Shown here piece by piece: positions 1-8,774 of a DNA stretch of 48,315 bases (the first letter of the stretch is position 1; every line of letters begins with the position of its first letter). The position numbers and the translations under genes are program-made. A model generated the notes under the pieces. The model worked only from the letters and a program-made list of their open reading frames with translations, did no database searches and was not told where the DNA came from. The DNA comes from Promethearchaeota archaeon Loki_b31 (GTDB lineage Archaea > Asgardarchaeota > Lokiarchaeia > Sigyniarchaeales > SOKP01): NCBI GenBank assembly GCA_005222975.1, contig NJBI01000024.1:1-48315 (forward strand). Reading direction: 5' to 3'.

Positions 1-677
1 CCACCGCTTAATTCTGAAGGAGCGTGATGCGAACGTTCTTCTAAACCAACAAGACTTAATAAATCCAAAGCTTTTTTTCTCTTTCCTCGTTTACTTAATT
101 TTCCTGAAAAATGTAAAGGAACCATTACATTTTCTAAAGATGTCATTTGAGGTAATAAATTATAAAATTGAAAGACAAATCCTATTCGTTCTCTTCTTAT
201 TTCTGCTAAAGCATTATCATTTAGCATAGAAATATTACGACCTTCTAAAAAGATTTTTCCTCTCGTAGGAGTGTCAAGACCACCAACTAGATTCAAGAGC
301 GTTGTCTTACCACTTCCAGAAGGACCCATAATATCAATGAAATCGCCTTTATCAATTGTTAAATCAACACCACGGAGAGCTGCAACGGCAGTTGTCCCTA
401 ACAAATAAGTCTTGTGTAAATTTTCAACAACAATTAGATGCTCGTAATCTTTCCCTACTTCTTTTTGTTGTTTCAATTCTGTTTTTACTTGTTTTCTTTC
501 TTGACGAGATAACGAGAGCGTTTCTATTTTTTGTTTTTTAATAGAATCTTTTTGCTTCTTTATTTGCCACTTCTTAAAATCTTTATTTACCTTACCTTTC
601 CATATTGCTAATTTTCCCGTTTCTTCTTCATAATTTTCCATTTCAGGAGTTTTTTTTATGATTCTTGATTCAGACAT
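1..677 (-). CDS. ABC transporter ATP-binding protein, LolD/MacB type (partial, C-terminus outside window)
   Basis: This is the nucleotide-binding subunit of an ABC transporter that would power a FtsX/MacB-like membrane partner lying beyond the left edge. The reading frame starts at ATG 677 and stays open to base 1. After a basic, charged extension of about 75 residues come the ATPase motifs: Walker A GPSGSGKTT, a Q-loop in GFVFQFYNLLPQMTSLENV, and the signature LSGG at the very edge. Walker B and the H-loop are missing only because the window ends. The sequence around the Q-loop is typical of the lipoprotein-release/macrolide-export subfamily. The substrate cannot be told. The long N-terminal extension is unusual for the family, which normally starts a few residues before the beta strand preceding Walker A. 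Confidence 0.9.
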   Translation of the reverse strand, partial: MSESRIIKKTPEMENYEEETGKLAIWKGKVNKDFKKWQIKKQKDSIKKQKIETLSLSRQERKQVKTELKQQKEVGKDYEHLIVVENLHKTYLLGTTAVAALRGVDLTIDKGDFIDIMGPSGSGKTTLLNLVGGLDTPTRGKIFLEGRNISMLNDNALAEIRRERIGFVFQFYNLLPQMTSLENVMVPLHFSGKLSKRGKRKKALDLLSLVGLEERSHHAPSELSG

Positions 678-873
678 AAAGGTTAACCCGTCAAAATTAA
701 AAAATTTAGATTTGATAATTATAACTTAAAATTATCTAATATGTGATTAAATAAATTTTAATGCTGTAAGAAAAGAAAGTATAAAAAGGCTTTAAACCTT
801 AAGGTTCTAATTTATTCGAACATTAAGACGTCTTTCATTTCTTTTTAAAAAAATATAATTTCGAGGACAGGAG

Positions 874-1599
874 TCAATTCGATTGTAAATATTTTAATAG
901 TTTTAAACTAAGATCTTTTTCAGCATCTTTTATTCTTCTAAATTTTTCTGATCTCAAATTATCGGGAAGATTTAATAATCTATTTTGTTTTTCATCTAAA
1001 ATCTCAGGATTTTTCACAATCCAACGAGCGTCATTGTCTGGGCCTAACTTTTCATATTCAAATTTAATTGTGGGCGTTATTTTGAATATGTCTTGTAAGT
1101 ATTCTAAGAGTTGGTTTTTGTATAAATTGGATGATTCCTTTATTAAAGCATCCCAATCATAGAAATAGATGTTAATTATTTTTTGCTCAACAATTTCGAG
1201 GTTATTTCCAGAATCAACATAAATAGCACCGCATATTGACTCAATAACATCGGCTAAAATTGAAGTGCTCCTAACTTTCTGTTTTTTTGATGAGATAATA
1301 TATTTCCATAATTCCATTTCGGTAGCTACCTTTAAAAAGGTCTGGTTATCTTCTAAACATTGTTTTGTTTTCGTTAATCTGCCGGGATCATTTTCACCTG
1401 AATTATATATTTTTAAGCTAAAGATTAATTTTATCACCGCATCTCCGAGAGTTTCTAATATTTCATAATGACCTAAATTATTTTCATTCCCATATTGAGG
1501 TGTTGTTAAGGCTTCGAGTAGTATTTCGGGGTTTTGAAATTGATAATTTATAAACTCTTGAAACAGTTTCAATTTGTCTCCTATAATAAGTTTATCCAT
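874..1599 (-). CDS. rnc: Ribonuclease III with C-terminal dsRNA-binding domain
   Basis: This is a 241-aa double-strand-specific endoribonuclease. The RNase III signature is at residues 45-53 (YEILETLGD), which supplies the acidic residues E46, E49 and D53. The second acidic pair is D117 and E120 in LADVIESICGAIYVDSG. All metal-binding positions of the active site are therefore present. Residues about 158-240 resemble a dsRNA-binding domain, beginning NQLLEYLQDIFKITP and with a GPDNDARW segment. The length matches bacterial single-domain RNase III plus dsRBD. The gene is divergent from a small coiled-coil protein, with only 54 bases between the starts. RNase III is rare in archaea, where rRNA processing normally uses the splicing endonuclease, so its role here (rRNA, antisense or viral dsRNA) is open. 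Confidence 0.9.
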   Translation of the reverse strand: MDKLIIGDKLKLFQEFINYQFQNPEILLEALTTPQYGNENNLGHYEILETLGDAVIKLIFSLKIYNSGENDPGRLTKTKQCLEDNQTFLKVATEMELWKYIISSKKQKVRSTSILADVIESICGAIYVDSGNNLEIVEQKIINIYFYDWDALIKESSNLYKNQLLEYLQDIFKITPTIKFEYEKLGPDNDARWIVKNPEILDEKQNRLLNLPDNLRSEKFRRIKDAEKDLSLKLLKYLQSN

Positions 1600-1653
1600 A
1601 CCAATAAAATAAGTAAGGAAAAATTTAAAAATTTAGACAAGTCTAGTTTATAT

Positions 1654-2085
1654 ATGAAACAGGAAAAAGTAAACAAAACGCTTTTGATGATTAAGGATAT
1701 TGAGAAAAAAAACAGAGAAATGGAAGAATTTCTTTCAAACTTAACAATTTCCTCACGAAATGATCTTCTCAAAGAGATAACCAGCGATATTATTGAAAAA
1801 AATAGTTTTATTAAAGAACATGGCTTTTCTAAAGAAAATATTTGTGTTTCTGAATCGGTAAGCTCAGAACTTATTTCGATCAGTTCCATAATTGATAATC
1901 TCGTTTCCAATATCCAGAAAAATCCATCAAAAAAAGTTCTCTACTTGAGACTCTTTCTTGATAGATTTCATGATATCTCTGACCAAGATAAAAATGTACT
2001 TATTCAATCTGTCAAAGATGAGCCCTCTGAAGGATTAAAAGAAAAAATGTTATCATTAATTAATGTATTCAAATTAGAAATTTAA
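1654..2085 (+). CDS. Hypothetical coiled-coil protein, 143 aa
   Basis: I do not recognise this family. The frame is open from 1534, but ATG 1654 is preferred because earlier starts would run into the divergent RNase III gene. The N-terminal half is highly charged and helical (KDIEKKNREMEEF) and likely forms a coiled coil. The C-terminal half (LYLRLFLDRFHDI, then VKDEPSEGLKEKML) is also predicted helical. There is no signal peptide, membrane segment or cysteine motif. The divergent promoter shared with RNase III is compact. A functional link with RNase III is possible but rests only on position. Confidence 0.7.
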   Translation: MKQEKVNKTLLMIKDIEKKNREMEEFLSNLTISSRNDLLKEITSDIIEKNSFIKEHGFSKENICVSESVSSELISISSIIDNLVSNIQKNPSKKVLYLRLFLDRFHDISDQDKNVLIQSVKDEPSEGLKEKMLSLINVFKLEI

Positions 2086-2154
2086 AATTAGAAAAAAAAA
2101 GAAAAAATCAAATTCTTATCTTTAATTTTGATCTTATGAAATTCTAACAAAAGT

Positions 2155-2553
2155 TTATTCATATTCAAATAATTTCAGTAGAGTTAGAACGTTTTTAATT
2201 CCCTTAATTTTGATTCGGAAGGTAAGAATTTTCCAAATTATAGAGCCCGTCGAAATGTCGCCTCCACCTAGAAGCTCTACAAAAAGCTGCATTTTTGCTT
2301 CTAGAAAACCATCCCATCCAGCATTCTTCTTTTTGATGTTTTCCTTTGGTTTGTTTTCAATACTCTCTACATAAACTTTGCCTTTATCGATTACTAACAA
2401 GGCGGCATATTTTCCATCTTTGGCGTTTAAGAGAATTTTTAATTCAGAATCTTTAAAATCTTCCTTGAACTGCTCAATAGTATTTAAAACTTCGACCTCT
2501 TTAGCTACGACTTTAGCAAACCCTTTTAACCGTTTCGTTTTTTCTTCAGCCAT
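2155..2553 (-). CDS. SCP2 sterol-binding-domain-like protein
   Basis: This is a 132-aa protein resembling the small SCP2 lipid-binding fold. It has a beta-hairpin segment (DGKYAALLVIDKGKVYVES), a middle helical part, and a C-terminal stretch ending IKNVLTLLKLFEYE, as in SCP2-like proteins where the last helix closes a hydrophobic tunnel. Such proteins bind acyl-CoA or other lipids. I chose ATG 2553 over an in-frame TTG at 2562. The assignment rests on overall pattern, not on a catalytic motif, because the fold has none. A different small alpha/beta fold cannot be excluded. Confidence 0.55.
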   Translation of the reverse strand: MAEEKTKRLKGFAKVVAKEVEVLNTIEQFKEDFKDSELKILLNAKDGKYAALLVIDKGKVYVESIENKPKENIKKKNAGWDGFLEAKMQLFVELLGGGDISTGSIIWKILTFRIKIKGIKNVLTLLKLFEYE

Positions 2554-2716
2554 TTTAATCAACTTTCAGCATTATTATAATCGAAATCGTTTTAAAAAAA
2601 GATTTCACTTAAATTAAATCTAATATGAAAGTTAAAAATATCTTTTTTCAATGAAATCTAAAATTTAAAACAAGGAAGATGGAATGAATAGAGTATAATA
2701 GTTTCTCTTCGCAAAA

Positions 2717-2968
2717 CTAATACCCGTTAGCATCGCCCATATCGAAGAATTCTTCAAAAGCTTTCCTATCTTGAGCAGAAATTTTCGACTTCGCAAGAAC
2801 TTTCTTTATCACTATAGGAGCTGCTTCTTTATCGTCGTGTTTTATCGTTTTAACTATATTATAATCGTTATTATTTGGATCTATCTCGAATTCTTTATCA
2901 CACGCTTTGCAGTATAGTTTTTTGTTTTTAGGTATCAGGATGTTATCGCAATCTGGGCAAAACCTCAT
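2717..2968 (-). CDS. RPB9/TFS-like protein with N-terminal zinc ribbon only
   Basis: This 83-aa protein begins MRFCPDCDN and has two CxxC pairs (C4/C7 and C20/C23) arranged as in the N-terminal zinc ribbon of RNA polymerase subunit M/RPB9 and archaeal transcription factor S. Archaeal TFS is normally about 105-115 aa and carries a second, C-terminal zinc ribbon with the acidic loop that stimulates RNA cleavage. Here the C-terminus is an acidic helix (SAQDRKAFEEFFDMGDANGY) with no cysteines. It may bind polymerase without cleavage activity, or be an unrelated zinc-ribbon protein. The start was moved from 3052 to ATG 2968 because the extra 28 residues precede the conserved MRFCPDC start. Confidence 0.65.
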   Translation of the reverse strand: MRFCPDCDNILIPKNKKLYCKACDKEFEIDPNNNDYNIVKTIKHDDKEAAPIVIKKVLAKSKISAQDRKAFEEFFDMGDANGY

Positions 2969-3310
2969 AATTTCGTTGACCACCAAATTTTTATTTTTAA
3001 AAATTTTACGCTTTTTATTACTTGTTAGTATTATACAATAATCTTCTATCAATTAATTATTAAAATATTCTATATTTATAAATTTAATGGCGACCAATAC
3101 TTGTTGCCGTATTTGAGTATTTAAATTTTTCTTTTACAATCTTATTGTATAACTAATAATTGGTTACGAGAAATTTGTTTGTGAAAGTATAAATTATCAG
3201 AAGGCGTATTTTTCTGAGTTAATAGTTTTTAATTTGCTAAAATAAAAATTTAATTAAAAAGTAATATTAAATTTCCTCAGCAATAACAAGTTTTAAGTGA
3301 GATTTATAAG
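2969..3310. other. Intergenic region with divergent promoters
   Basis: This stretch of about 340 bases separates the zinc-ribbon gene from the phosphodiesterase genes. I see no convincing ORF. An A/T box (ATATTTATAAATTT, about 3070-3083) could serve the minus-strand gene, but its distance is long. No RNA gene or repeat was recognised. Confidence 0.4.
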
Positions 3311-4045
3311 ATGATTGAAAGCGAAAATAAAATTCTAATAGTAGGGCATCGTGGTGCAAGCTCGGATTCACCCGAAAATACACTAAAAGCGTTTCAAAAA
3401 GCTATTGAATTAAAAGCCGATTATGTGGAGTTTGATGTCCAAGAAACTCGAGATGGAAACATAGTAGTTACGCATGACGAAGACATTAAAAGAATAACCG
3501 GTAAAGATGGATTAATAAAAGATATGACGCTGAACGAATTGAGAAAACTGAACTTTGGAGAGGGGGAAAAAATTCCAATTTTGCAAGAATTAGTTGAACT
3601 GACAAAAAATAAGATTGGTTTAAATTGCGAAATTAAAGTAGAAGGAATTACAGAAAAAGTTATTCATATTTTTAGAGAATATGATATTATAGACACAACA
3701 TTGGTGAGTTCCTTTATACACGATGAGCTATTAAAAATTCAAAAGCTAGAGCCATCCCTAAAATTAGCTTCACTAGAACCAACTCCAGGCACTATAAAGA
3801 TTGATTGGGATAAAAAAAAAGAGATGATTCACTATTGTATAGATAATAACCTTTACGCGATTAATCCTTTAGTAATGATGGTAGATCAGCAGTTTGTGGA
3901 TTTTGCTCACGCTAATAATGTAAAAGTTTTTCCGTGGACGGTTGATTCTAAGGTATCTATTAAGAAACTTATAAGACTAGGCGTTGACGGCATAATTACT
4001 AATGATATTTCTCGGGCGAAAGATATCTTAAAATCATTTTCTTAA
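3311..4045 (+). CDS. Glycerophosphodiester phosphodiesterase, copy 1
   Basis: This 244-aa enzyme hydrolyses glycerophosphodiesters to glycerol phosphate and an alcohol, using a TIM-barrel fold. The family signature is complete: HRG with H13 and R14, the metal ligands E40 and D42 in VEFDVQETRDG, and the second catalytic histidine H55 in VVTHDED. A further glutamate lies in NCEIKVEG. It has no signal peptide, so it acts in the cytoplasm on products of lipid turnover or on imported diesters. It is followed after 19 bases by a paralogue, and the two likely form one operon. Confidence 0.92.
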   Translation: MIESENKILIVGHRGASSDSPENTLKAFQKAIELKADYVEFDVQETRDGNIVVTHDEDIKRITGKDGLIKDMTLNELRKLNFGEGEKIPILQELVELTKNKIGLNCEIKVEGITEKVIHIFREYDIIDTTLVSSFIHDELLKIQKLEPSLKLASLEPTPGTIKIDWDKKKEMIHYCIDNNLYAINPLVMMVDQQFVDFAHANNVKVFPWTVDSKVSIKKLIRLGVDGIITNDISRAKDILKSFS

Positions 4046-4064
4046 ATTCTAAGGGATTTTACTA

Positions 4065-4790
4065 ATGACATTAAAAAAAAAAGATGTTTTAATAATTGGA
4101 CATAAAGGCGCAAGCGCGATCGCCCCTGAAAACACATTAAAGGCTTTTAAGAAAGCAATTGAATTAAAAGCCGATCTGGTAGAATTTGACATACATAAAA
4201 CTAAAGATGGCGAAATTGTCATAATTCACGATCCAGATACCTTAAGCACTACAGGCGTTCAAGGATTGATTAAAGATATGACTTTGGAAGAAATTAAAAA
4301 ATTGGATGCTGGCGAAGGTGAAAAAATCCCTACTTTATTAGAGTTAATTAAAGTTGCAAAAGAGAAAGTGGGTTTGCAAATAGAAATTAAATCTAGTGGT
4401 CTACTTGAGAAGTTGATTAAACTTTTGAAAGAAGAAAATTTCGTAAATACTTCAATTGTTAGCTGTTTTGCATTTGACGAGTTAGTGAAGTTGAAAAATC
4501 TAGAGCCTAAAATAAAGCTAGGCTTTTTGTTACCCGCAGATCTTGTGCGAGCTCGCCAAATTAAAAGAAAGATTTTAAAAGTAGTTGATAAAAAATTTTA
4601 TGCAATTCATCCACATTATAATATAACTGACAAAGAAATCGTTGATTTTGCTCATGATAACGATCTTAAAGTTAATGTTTGGACCATAAACGATAAGGAT
4701 ATAATGGAGCGTTTAATAGAAATTGGGGTCGATGGAATTATTACTGATGATATTTCAATGGCCAATGAATTACTAGGAAGAGTTGTCTAA
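4065..4790 (+). CDS. Glycerophosphodiester phosphodiesterase, copy 2 (HKG variant)
   Basis: This 241-aa protein is a tandem duplicate of the preceding gene; the first 60 residues align almost position for position. It keeps H13, E40, D42 and H55, but the arginine of the HRG signature is lysine (K14 in GHKGAS). In the family this arginine contacts the phosphate, so substrate range or rate may differ. The second half, including a RARQIKRKILKVVDKKF insert, is more diverged than the first. An AAGGGA ribosome-binding site precedes ATG 4065. It is most likely active, with specificity different from copy 1. Confidence 0.9.
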   Translation: MTLKKKDVLIIGHKGASAIAPENTLKAFKKAIELKADLVEFDIHKTKDGEIVIIHDPDTLSTTGVQGLIKDMTLEEIKKLDAGEGEKIPTLLELIKVAKEKVGLQIEIKSSGLLEKLIKLLKEENFVNTSIVSCFAFDELVKLKNLEPKIKLGFLLPADLVRARQIKRKILKVVDKKFYAIHPHYNITDKEIVDFAHDNDLKVNVWTINDKDIMERLIEIGVDGIITDDISMANELLGRVV

Positions 4791-4895
4791 TAATTTTTTA
4801 AGAAAGATAGTTTCCCCATTAAACCATAATAAAATATTTTAGTCAAGTTCTATTTTATTCATTAATCTTTTAAACCGATTTTAGTTATTTTCTTC

Positions 4896-6395
4896 ATGTC
4901 TACATTACAAGAATCAAAAATTGATTTTAATAGATTATTCTTTCCAAGATCTATTGGAATTATTGGAGCAAGCTGGGATCCAGCAGGTGGGGGCTTTTTC
5001 GTCCGGGCAATGAAAGATAAGTTTCGAGGGCCGATGTATTTATTTAATCCTCGATTAGCTGGAAAAGAGCTCTTAGGTCATAAAGTCTATAACTCTATTT
5101 TAGATATTTCGGAACCCATCGATTACGTCATATTAGCTGTCCCTTCACGTCTGGTTCCTAAATTATTGGAGGAGATCGGTCAGAGAAATGTCCCTTTTTG
5201 CACAATTTTTTCTTCTGGTTTCCGCGAGGTAGGAAACGAATCCCTGGAAAACCAAACAATACAAGTTGCTCGAAAATATAACATCCGAATTATAGGACCT
5301 AACTGTATCGGCGTATATAATCCAAAAGGAGGTCTCTATTTTGCTTTTGAGCAATCCAGAAAATCAGGTAACTTTGGTGGAATATTTCAATCTGGTGGAA
5401 TTGCTCAAAATATCTCTCAGCTTATCGTTTCATATGGATTATATACCTCAAAATCGATTTCAATTGGTAATTCATTAGATTTATCTCCAGTAGAATTTTT
5501 AGAATATTTCTTAACTGACGAACACACTAAAATAATTGGTTTGTACATTGAGAACCTGAGGTCAATCGAACAGGGACGGAAATTTATGGAAATAGTTAAG
5601 AAGTGTAATTTAAATAGGAAACCCGTAATTCTTTGGAGGGCAGGATATGGAGAAGCAACAAAGAAAGCAATCTTATCTCACACTGGAGGTTTAGCCGGGA
5701 ACAATGAAATTTGGAAGGCAGTAGGGAAGCAAACAGGTAGTTGTTTAGCAAGTAATTCAAACGAGCTTGCCGCGCTAGCTTCAGCCTTCAATTTAACTCG
5801 CTTACCAAACACGCGCAATGTAGGGGTGATTGGAATTGGTGGTGGTTCCACGATTGAGGCAATAGACATATTAGAAAAATATAATTTAAAAATACCCCAA
5901 TTATCAGAGAAGTCAATGAATAAAATGAAAAGATTCATCCCAGATGTAAATACTAACTTATCAAATCCAATAGATCTAGGCGGAATGGGAATCCAACCAA
6001 ACACCTATTATCGTACAATTTTAACGCTAGATAAAGACCCTAACATTTCTTCTATTATCTTCGTTAAAGATCCCGAAAGATTTGGAGGGTTTGAAGAAAT
6101 TTTGGATGAATTGGGGTATAAAGGGCTCGATTTAAACAGAGAATTTATAAGATATATTTCTAAAGCAAAAAGCGTGTGTACAAAACCAATGTATTGCGTT
6201 ATGTTAAAAATAAACGAAGGATTCGAAGCGTATAAAAGTAGATACAAATTTAAGCTAAAATTGTTAAATCGCAATGTTCCAGTTTTCGAATCGTTAGAAC
6301 TTGCGGGTTCTGTTTTAGATAAGGTGAATTATTATCGAGAATTCTTGCAAAAGCATGGAAAATTCCCAAAAATTGAAACTATACAAACTTTTTAA
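4896..6395 (+). CDS. ADP-forming acyl-CoA synthetase, alpha subunit (CoA-binding protein)
   Basis: This 499-aa protein corresponds to the alpha part of ADP-forming acetyl/acyl-CoA synthetase, which conserves thioester energy as ATP in archaeal fermentation. The Rossmann CoA-binding domain starts FFPRSIGIIGAS. The ligase domains follow, with IIGPNCIGVYNP (about 132-143) and the histidine that is transiently phosphorylated, H262 in SHTGGLAG. The ATP-grasp beta subunit is not fused and is not adjacent. It carries about 40 residues more than the alpha protein at 34936-36300. The neighbours give no substrate clue. It may pair with a beta subunit elsewhere or act in acyl-CoA sensing. Confidence 0.85.
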   Translation: MSTLQESKIDFNRLFFPRSIGIIGASWDPAGGGFFVRAMKDKFRGPMYLFNPRLAGKELLGHKVYNSILDISEPIDYVILAVPSRLVPKLLEEIGQRNVPFCTIFSSGFREVGNESLENQTIQVARKYNIRIIGPNCIGVYNPKGGLYFAFEQSRKSGNFGGIFQSGGIAQNISQLIVSYGLYTSKSISIGNSLDLSPVEFLEYFLTDEHTKIIGLYIENLRSIEQGRKFMEIVKKCNLNRKPVILWRAGYGEATKKAILSHTGGLAGNNEIWKAVGKQTGSCLASNSNELAALASAFNLTRLPNTRNVGVIGIGGGSTIEAIDILEKYNLKIPQLSEKSMNKMKRFIPDVNTNLSNPIDLGGMGIQPNTYYRTILTLDKDPNISSIIFVKDPERFGGFEEILDELGYKGLDLNREFIRYISKAKSVCTKPMYCVMLKINEGFEAYKSRYKFKLKLLNRNVPVFESLELAGSVLDKVNYYREFLQKHGKFPKIETIQTF

Positions 6396-6421
6396 TTTAA
6401 AATAAAATTATAAGAAAGCTT

Positions 6422-7228
6422 TTAACTTTTTTCTAAATGCTTGATTTCTATGGGTCTACCGGGACTTCCTTGGTAATAGTATTTATCTGGCTTCCCTCTC
6501 CAATTTTTATGTAATACCGTATTTGGAAATATAACGTTATTATCCTTGGTTAAAGCGTTGGGACCGGCAATTATTCCAGGATAGAATGTCGTGTTTTTTC
6601 CAAGTTTAATTTCCATCATACTTATCTTTCCAAAGATTGTATTGACGGCGTGACTCGACAATGCAGCCGTAGGGTAGAAGAAGACGTTATCTCCTAAATC
6701 TGTGAATTCTAAACCTACATAGGAATCGCAATAAATTACATTTTTTCCGATTTTATTATGACTGATCCTTCTTAGTGTGCGATTCACGAGCCAAGGAAAA
6801 GGCGATTTGGACGTCAACCACATCGGATATTTTATTATGAATCCTCTTTTGTGGTAATACTTCATCATCTTTCCTTCTTCGCTATTAACATCGTCTAAAA
6901 CCCGTTTGAAAACTCCTTCTTTGGGAGGTGATTTTTTACTCCATCGTCGAGCCCATAATGCTGTGAACTCAATTAATAAAATAAGATAAACAAAATAAAG
7001 AAATAATAGGAAACCAGGGAGTATTAAAAAGTGAATTATTTGTGGAATTGAAAAATAGATAATAAAACCGTATTCAAATAGTAAAAAAAGCCCCAAACAT
7101 GCATAAAGAGGAACCAAGAAGCTAATAAAATTAATTTTGAGGAAGTCTAAAATGGGAAGTTCCACAACTTGCCCTTTCTTCTGCTCAAATTCGGAATTTA
7201 CTTTTCCTACTACTTTGTTCTCTTTCAT
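6422..7228 (-). CDS. Membrane-anchored hexapeptide-repeat acyltransferase-like protein
   Basis: This 268-aa protein has two or three N-terminal membrane segments (residues about 30-90, e.g. FISFLVPLYACLGLFLLFEY). They are followed by a cytoplasmic region and a C-terminal left-handed beta-helix of hexapeptide repeats (NKIGKNVIYCDSYVGLEFTD, then KLGKNTTFYPGIIAGPNALT). The tail KYYYQGSPGRPIEI is typical of the end of such a helix (the GxPAR/GxPGR turn). The fold usually moves acetyl or longer acyl groups to sugars or lipids. The architecture resembles the transmembrane plus beta-helix C-terminal modules of some peptide-synthetase-associated proteins. The substrate is unknown. Confidence 0.7.
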   Translation of the reverse strand: MKENKVVGKVNSEFEQKKGQVVELPILDFLKINFISFLVPLYACLGLFLLFEYGFIIYFSIPQIIHFLILPGFLLFLYFVYLILLIEFTALWARRWSKKSPPKEGVFKRVLDDVNSEEGKMMKYYHKRGFIIKYPMWLTSKSPFPWLVNRTLRRISHNKIGKNVIYCDSYVGLEFTDLGDNVFFYPTAALSSHAVNTIFGKISMMEIKLGKNTTFYPGIIAGPNALTKDNNVIFPNTVLHKNWRGKPDKYYYQGSPGRPIEIKHLEKS

Positions 7229-7390
7229 AGTATAATTATTGCTATAGTCTTATAAAAAATTATTTAACCAGATTATTCAGACAAAAAAAAAAGTAAAAAA
7301 TTCCCTTTTGACGATTTTAAAAACGAGTTATATGTCTAGTAAATGGTTAGATTTAAACAACATAATCTTTTTTTATGACAAAAATTTTTC

Positions 7391-7401
7391 CTTTATATAG
7401 T
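7391..7401 (+). promoter_or_regulatory. TATA box for the GNAT gene at 7435
   Basis: The segment CCTTTATATAG is centred about 38 bases before the TTG start. With an archaeal initiation distance of about 25 bases, transcription would begin near 7423. This gives a leader of only about 12 bases and supports TTG 7435 as the start. Confidence 0.5.
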
Positions 7402-7434
7402 TCTTTTACACAGATATTACGCAAATTTAAATAA

Positions 7435-8718
7435 TTGTTAATAATAATTATAAAACAGTCATCAAATAATTTTTGGGATAATGAATTGTTCTTAAAAAAC
7501 AAGGCTATTTCTAAAGAAGATATTGAAAAACCAATAGTTACTATTAGAGAATTTCTTAACAAACATAGTAAATACAAAAACTTGGATCTCTATAAAGGTA
7601 TCTCTATTAAAAAGAAGACCTATTCAAAAACTCAGAAACTTAGCCCTTCTATTCAAATAGCAAAGCCAGAAGAAGCAAAAGATATTTCAGAAATTATTAA
7701 ACAAGCCTATAATGGTACTTATCCGTACAAAGAAATGGAGAGCGAATTAGAAGTACGGAAAATGATTGAAAATCCAACTTTTTATTGGCTCGTTTTTAAG
7801 GTAAATAATAACCACATAATTGGTTGTATCGGCTTTGATATTAATCTTAAAACCAAAAGTGCTACCTTCCACGGATTAGCTGTTAAGAAAGGATTTCAAG
7901 GTGTTACAGCTCTTTTTGAACTTTTACTAGCAGGATACTATTCAATATTGAATAATTATGAGAAAAAAATTCTATCATGGTCCTGCGAGATTCGTTCGGC
8001 TCATAATAAAACTCAGTTTTTAAGTATTTTTATAGATTTACTACCAATTGCTTTTTTTCCTAAGAAAGACATCTTCTTTAATCGTGAGGAATCAGAGTTT
8101 TTATTCATAATATATGATAGCGACGCATTGTATAAATACAGGTCTAAAGAAAAACCTAAAATAATCTATCAAATTTTAAATTGTTATGCTTATACTGCTA
8201 AAAAATTGCAAATTGGGCTTCCTCAAGTTAAAAAGTATAAAAAATTAAATTTTAACAAAAAAGAAATTAATTATATTAAAAATAATTTAATTGAAAAAGC
8301 AGAGAGTGATAGTATTGGAAATGAAAAATTTATCATTTCCATTAAAAATAGGGATTCTAACATCACATTTTTACATAATCCTATTAACAAAATTTTTGAA
8401 AAAACGGAATATCAAGTTTCAAATAAAGAAGAATTGTTAATTTTTGTTCAAAAAGTTAAGCAATTAATTAAAGATTATAATATTCGCTATTTTGAATGCT
8501 TCGTGTCAGCTTATCACCCCTCTCATCAAACTATTTTATGTGATGCTAATTTAACTCCATTCGGATATATTCCTAGTTTTAAATATAATGAGAAGAATGG
8601 TGTCTTCGAAGATCAAATTGTTTTTGTTTATTATGAAGGTAAAGTTAATAATCATTTAAAACTAATCCCAGAAACTGAAGATTTTCTAAGAACGATTAGA
8701 CCATTATGGGATTTCTGA
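7435..8718 (+). CDS. GNAT-family N-acetyltransferase-like protein, 427 aa
   Basis: Residues about 70-200 look like a GNAT acyltransferase. There is an SIQIAKPEEAKDISEI opening, a central beta strand (HIIGCIGFDINLKTKSATFH), then LAVKKGFQGVTALFELL, which matches the motif A region where acetyl-CoA pyrophosphate binds, although the Q/RxxGxG/A loop is degenerate (FQGVTA). The C-terminal 220 residues form a second domain I do not recognise (IRYFECFVSAYHPSHQTILC). No ATG lies near the start; TTG 7435 fits the TATA box, and TTG 7486 is an alternative. It heads a same-strand series with another GNAT and an E1-like enzyme, suggesting joint modification of a peptide or protein. Confidence 0.65.
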   Translation: MLIIIIKQSSNNFWDNELFLKNKAISKEDIEKPIVTIREFLNKHSKYKNLDLYKGISIKKKTYSKTQKLSPSIQIAKPEEAKDISEIIKQAYNGTYPYKEMESELEVRKMIENPTFYWLVFKVNNNHIIGCIGFDINLKTKSATFHGLAVKKGFQGVTALFELLLAGYYSILNNYEKKILSWSCEIRSAHNKTQFLSIFIDLLPIAFFPKKDIFFNREESEFLFIIYDSDALYKYRSKEKPKIIYQILNCYAYTAKKLQIGLPQVKKYKKLNFNKKEINYIKNNLIEKAESDSIGNEKFIISIKNRDSNITFLHNPINKIFEKTEYQVSNKEELLIFVQKVKQLIKDYNIRYFECFVSAYHPSHQTILCDANLTPFGYIPSFKYNEKNGVFEDQIVFVYYEGKVNNHLKLIPETEDFLRTIRPLWDF

Positions 8719-8774
8719 TCAATAAAACTTAGCTTTTAAATTTGTTAATAATATTAAAAAAGAAGAATTTAGTA

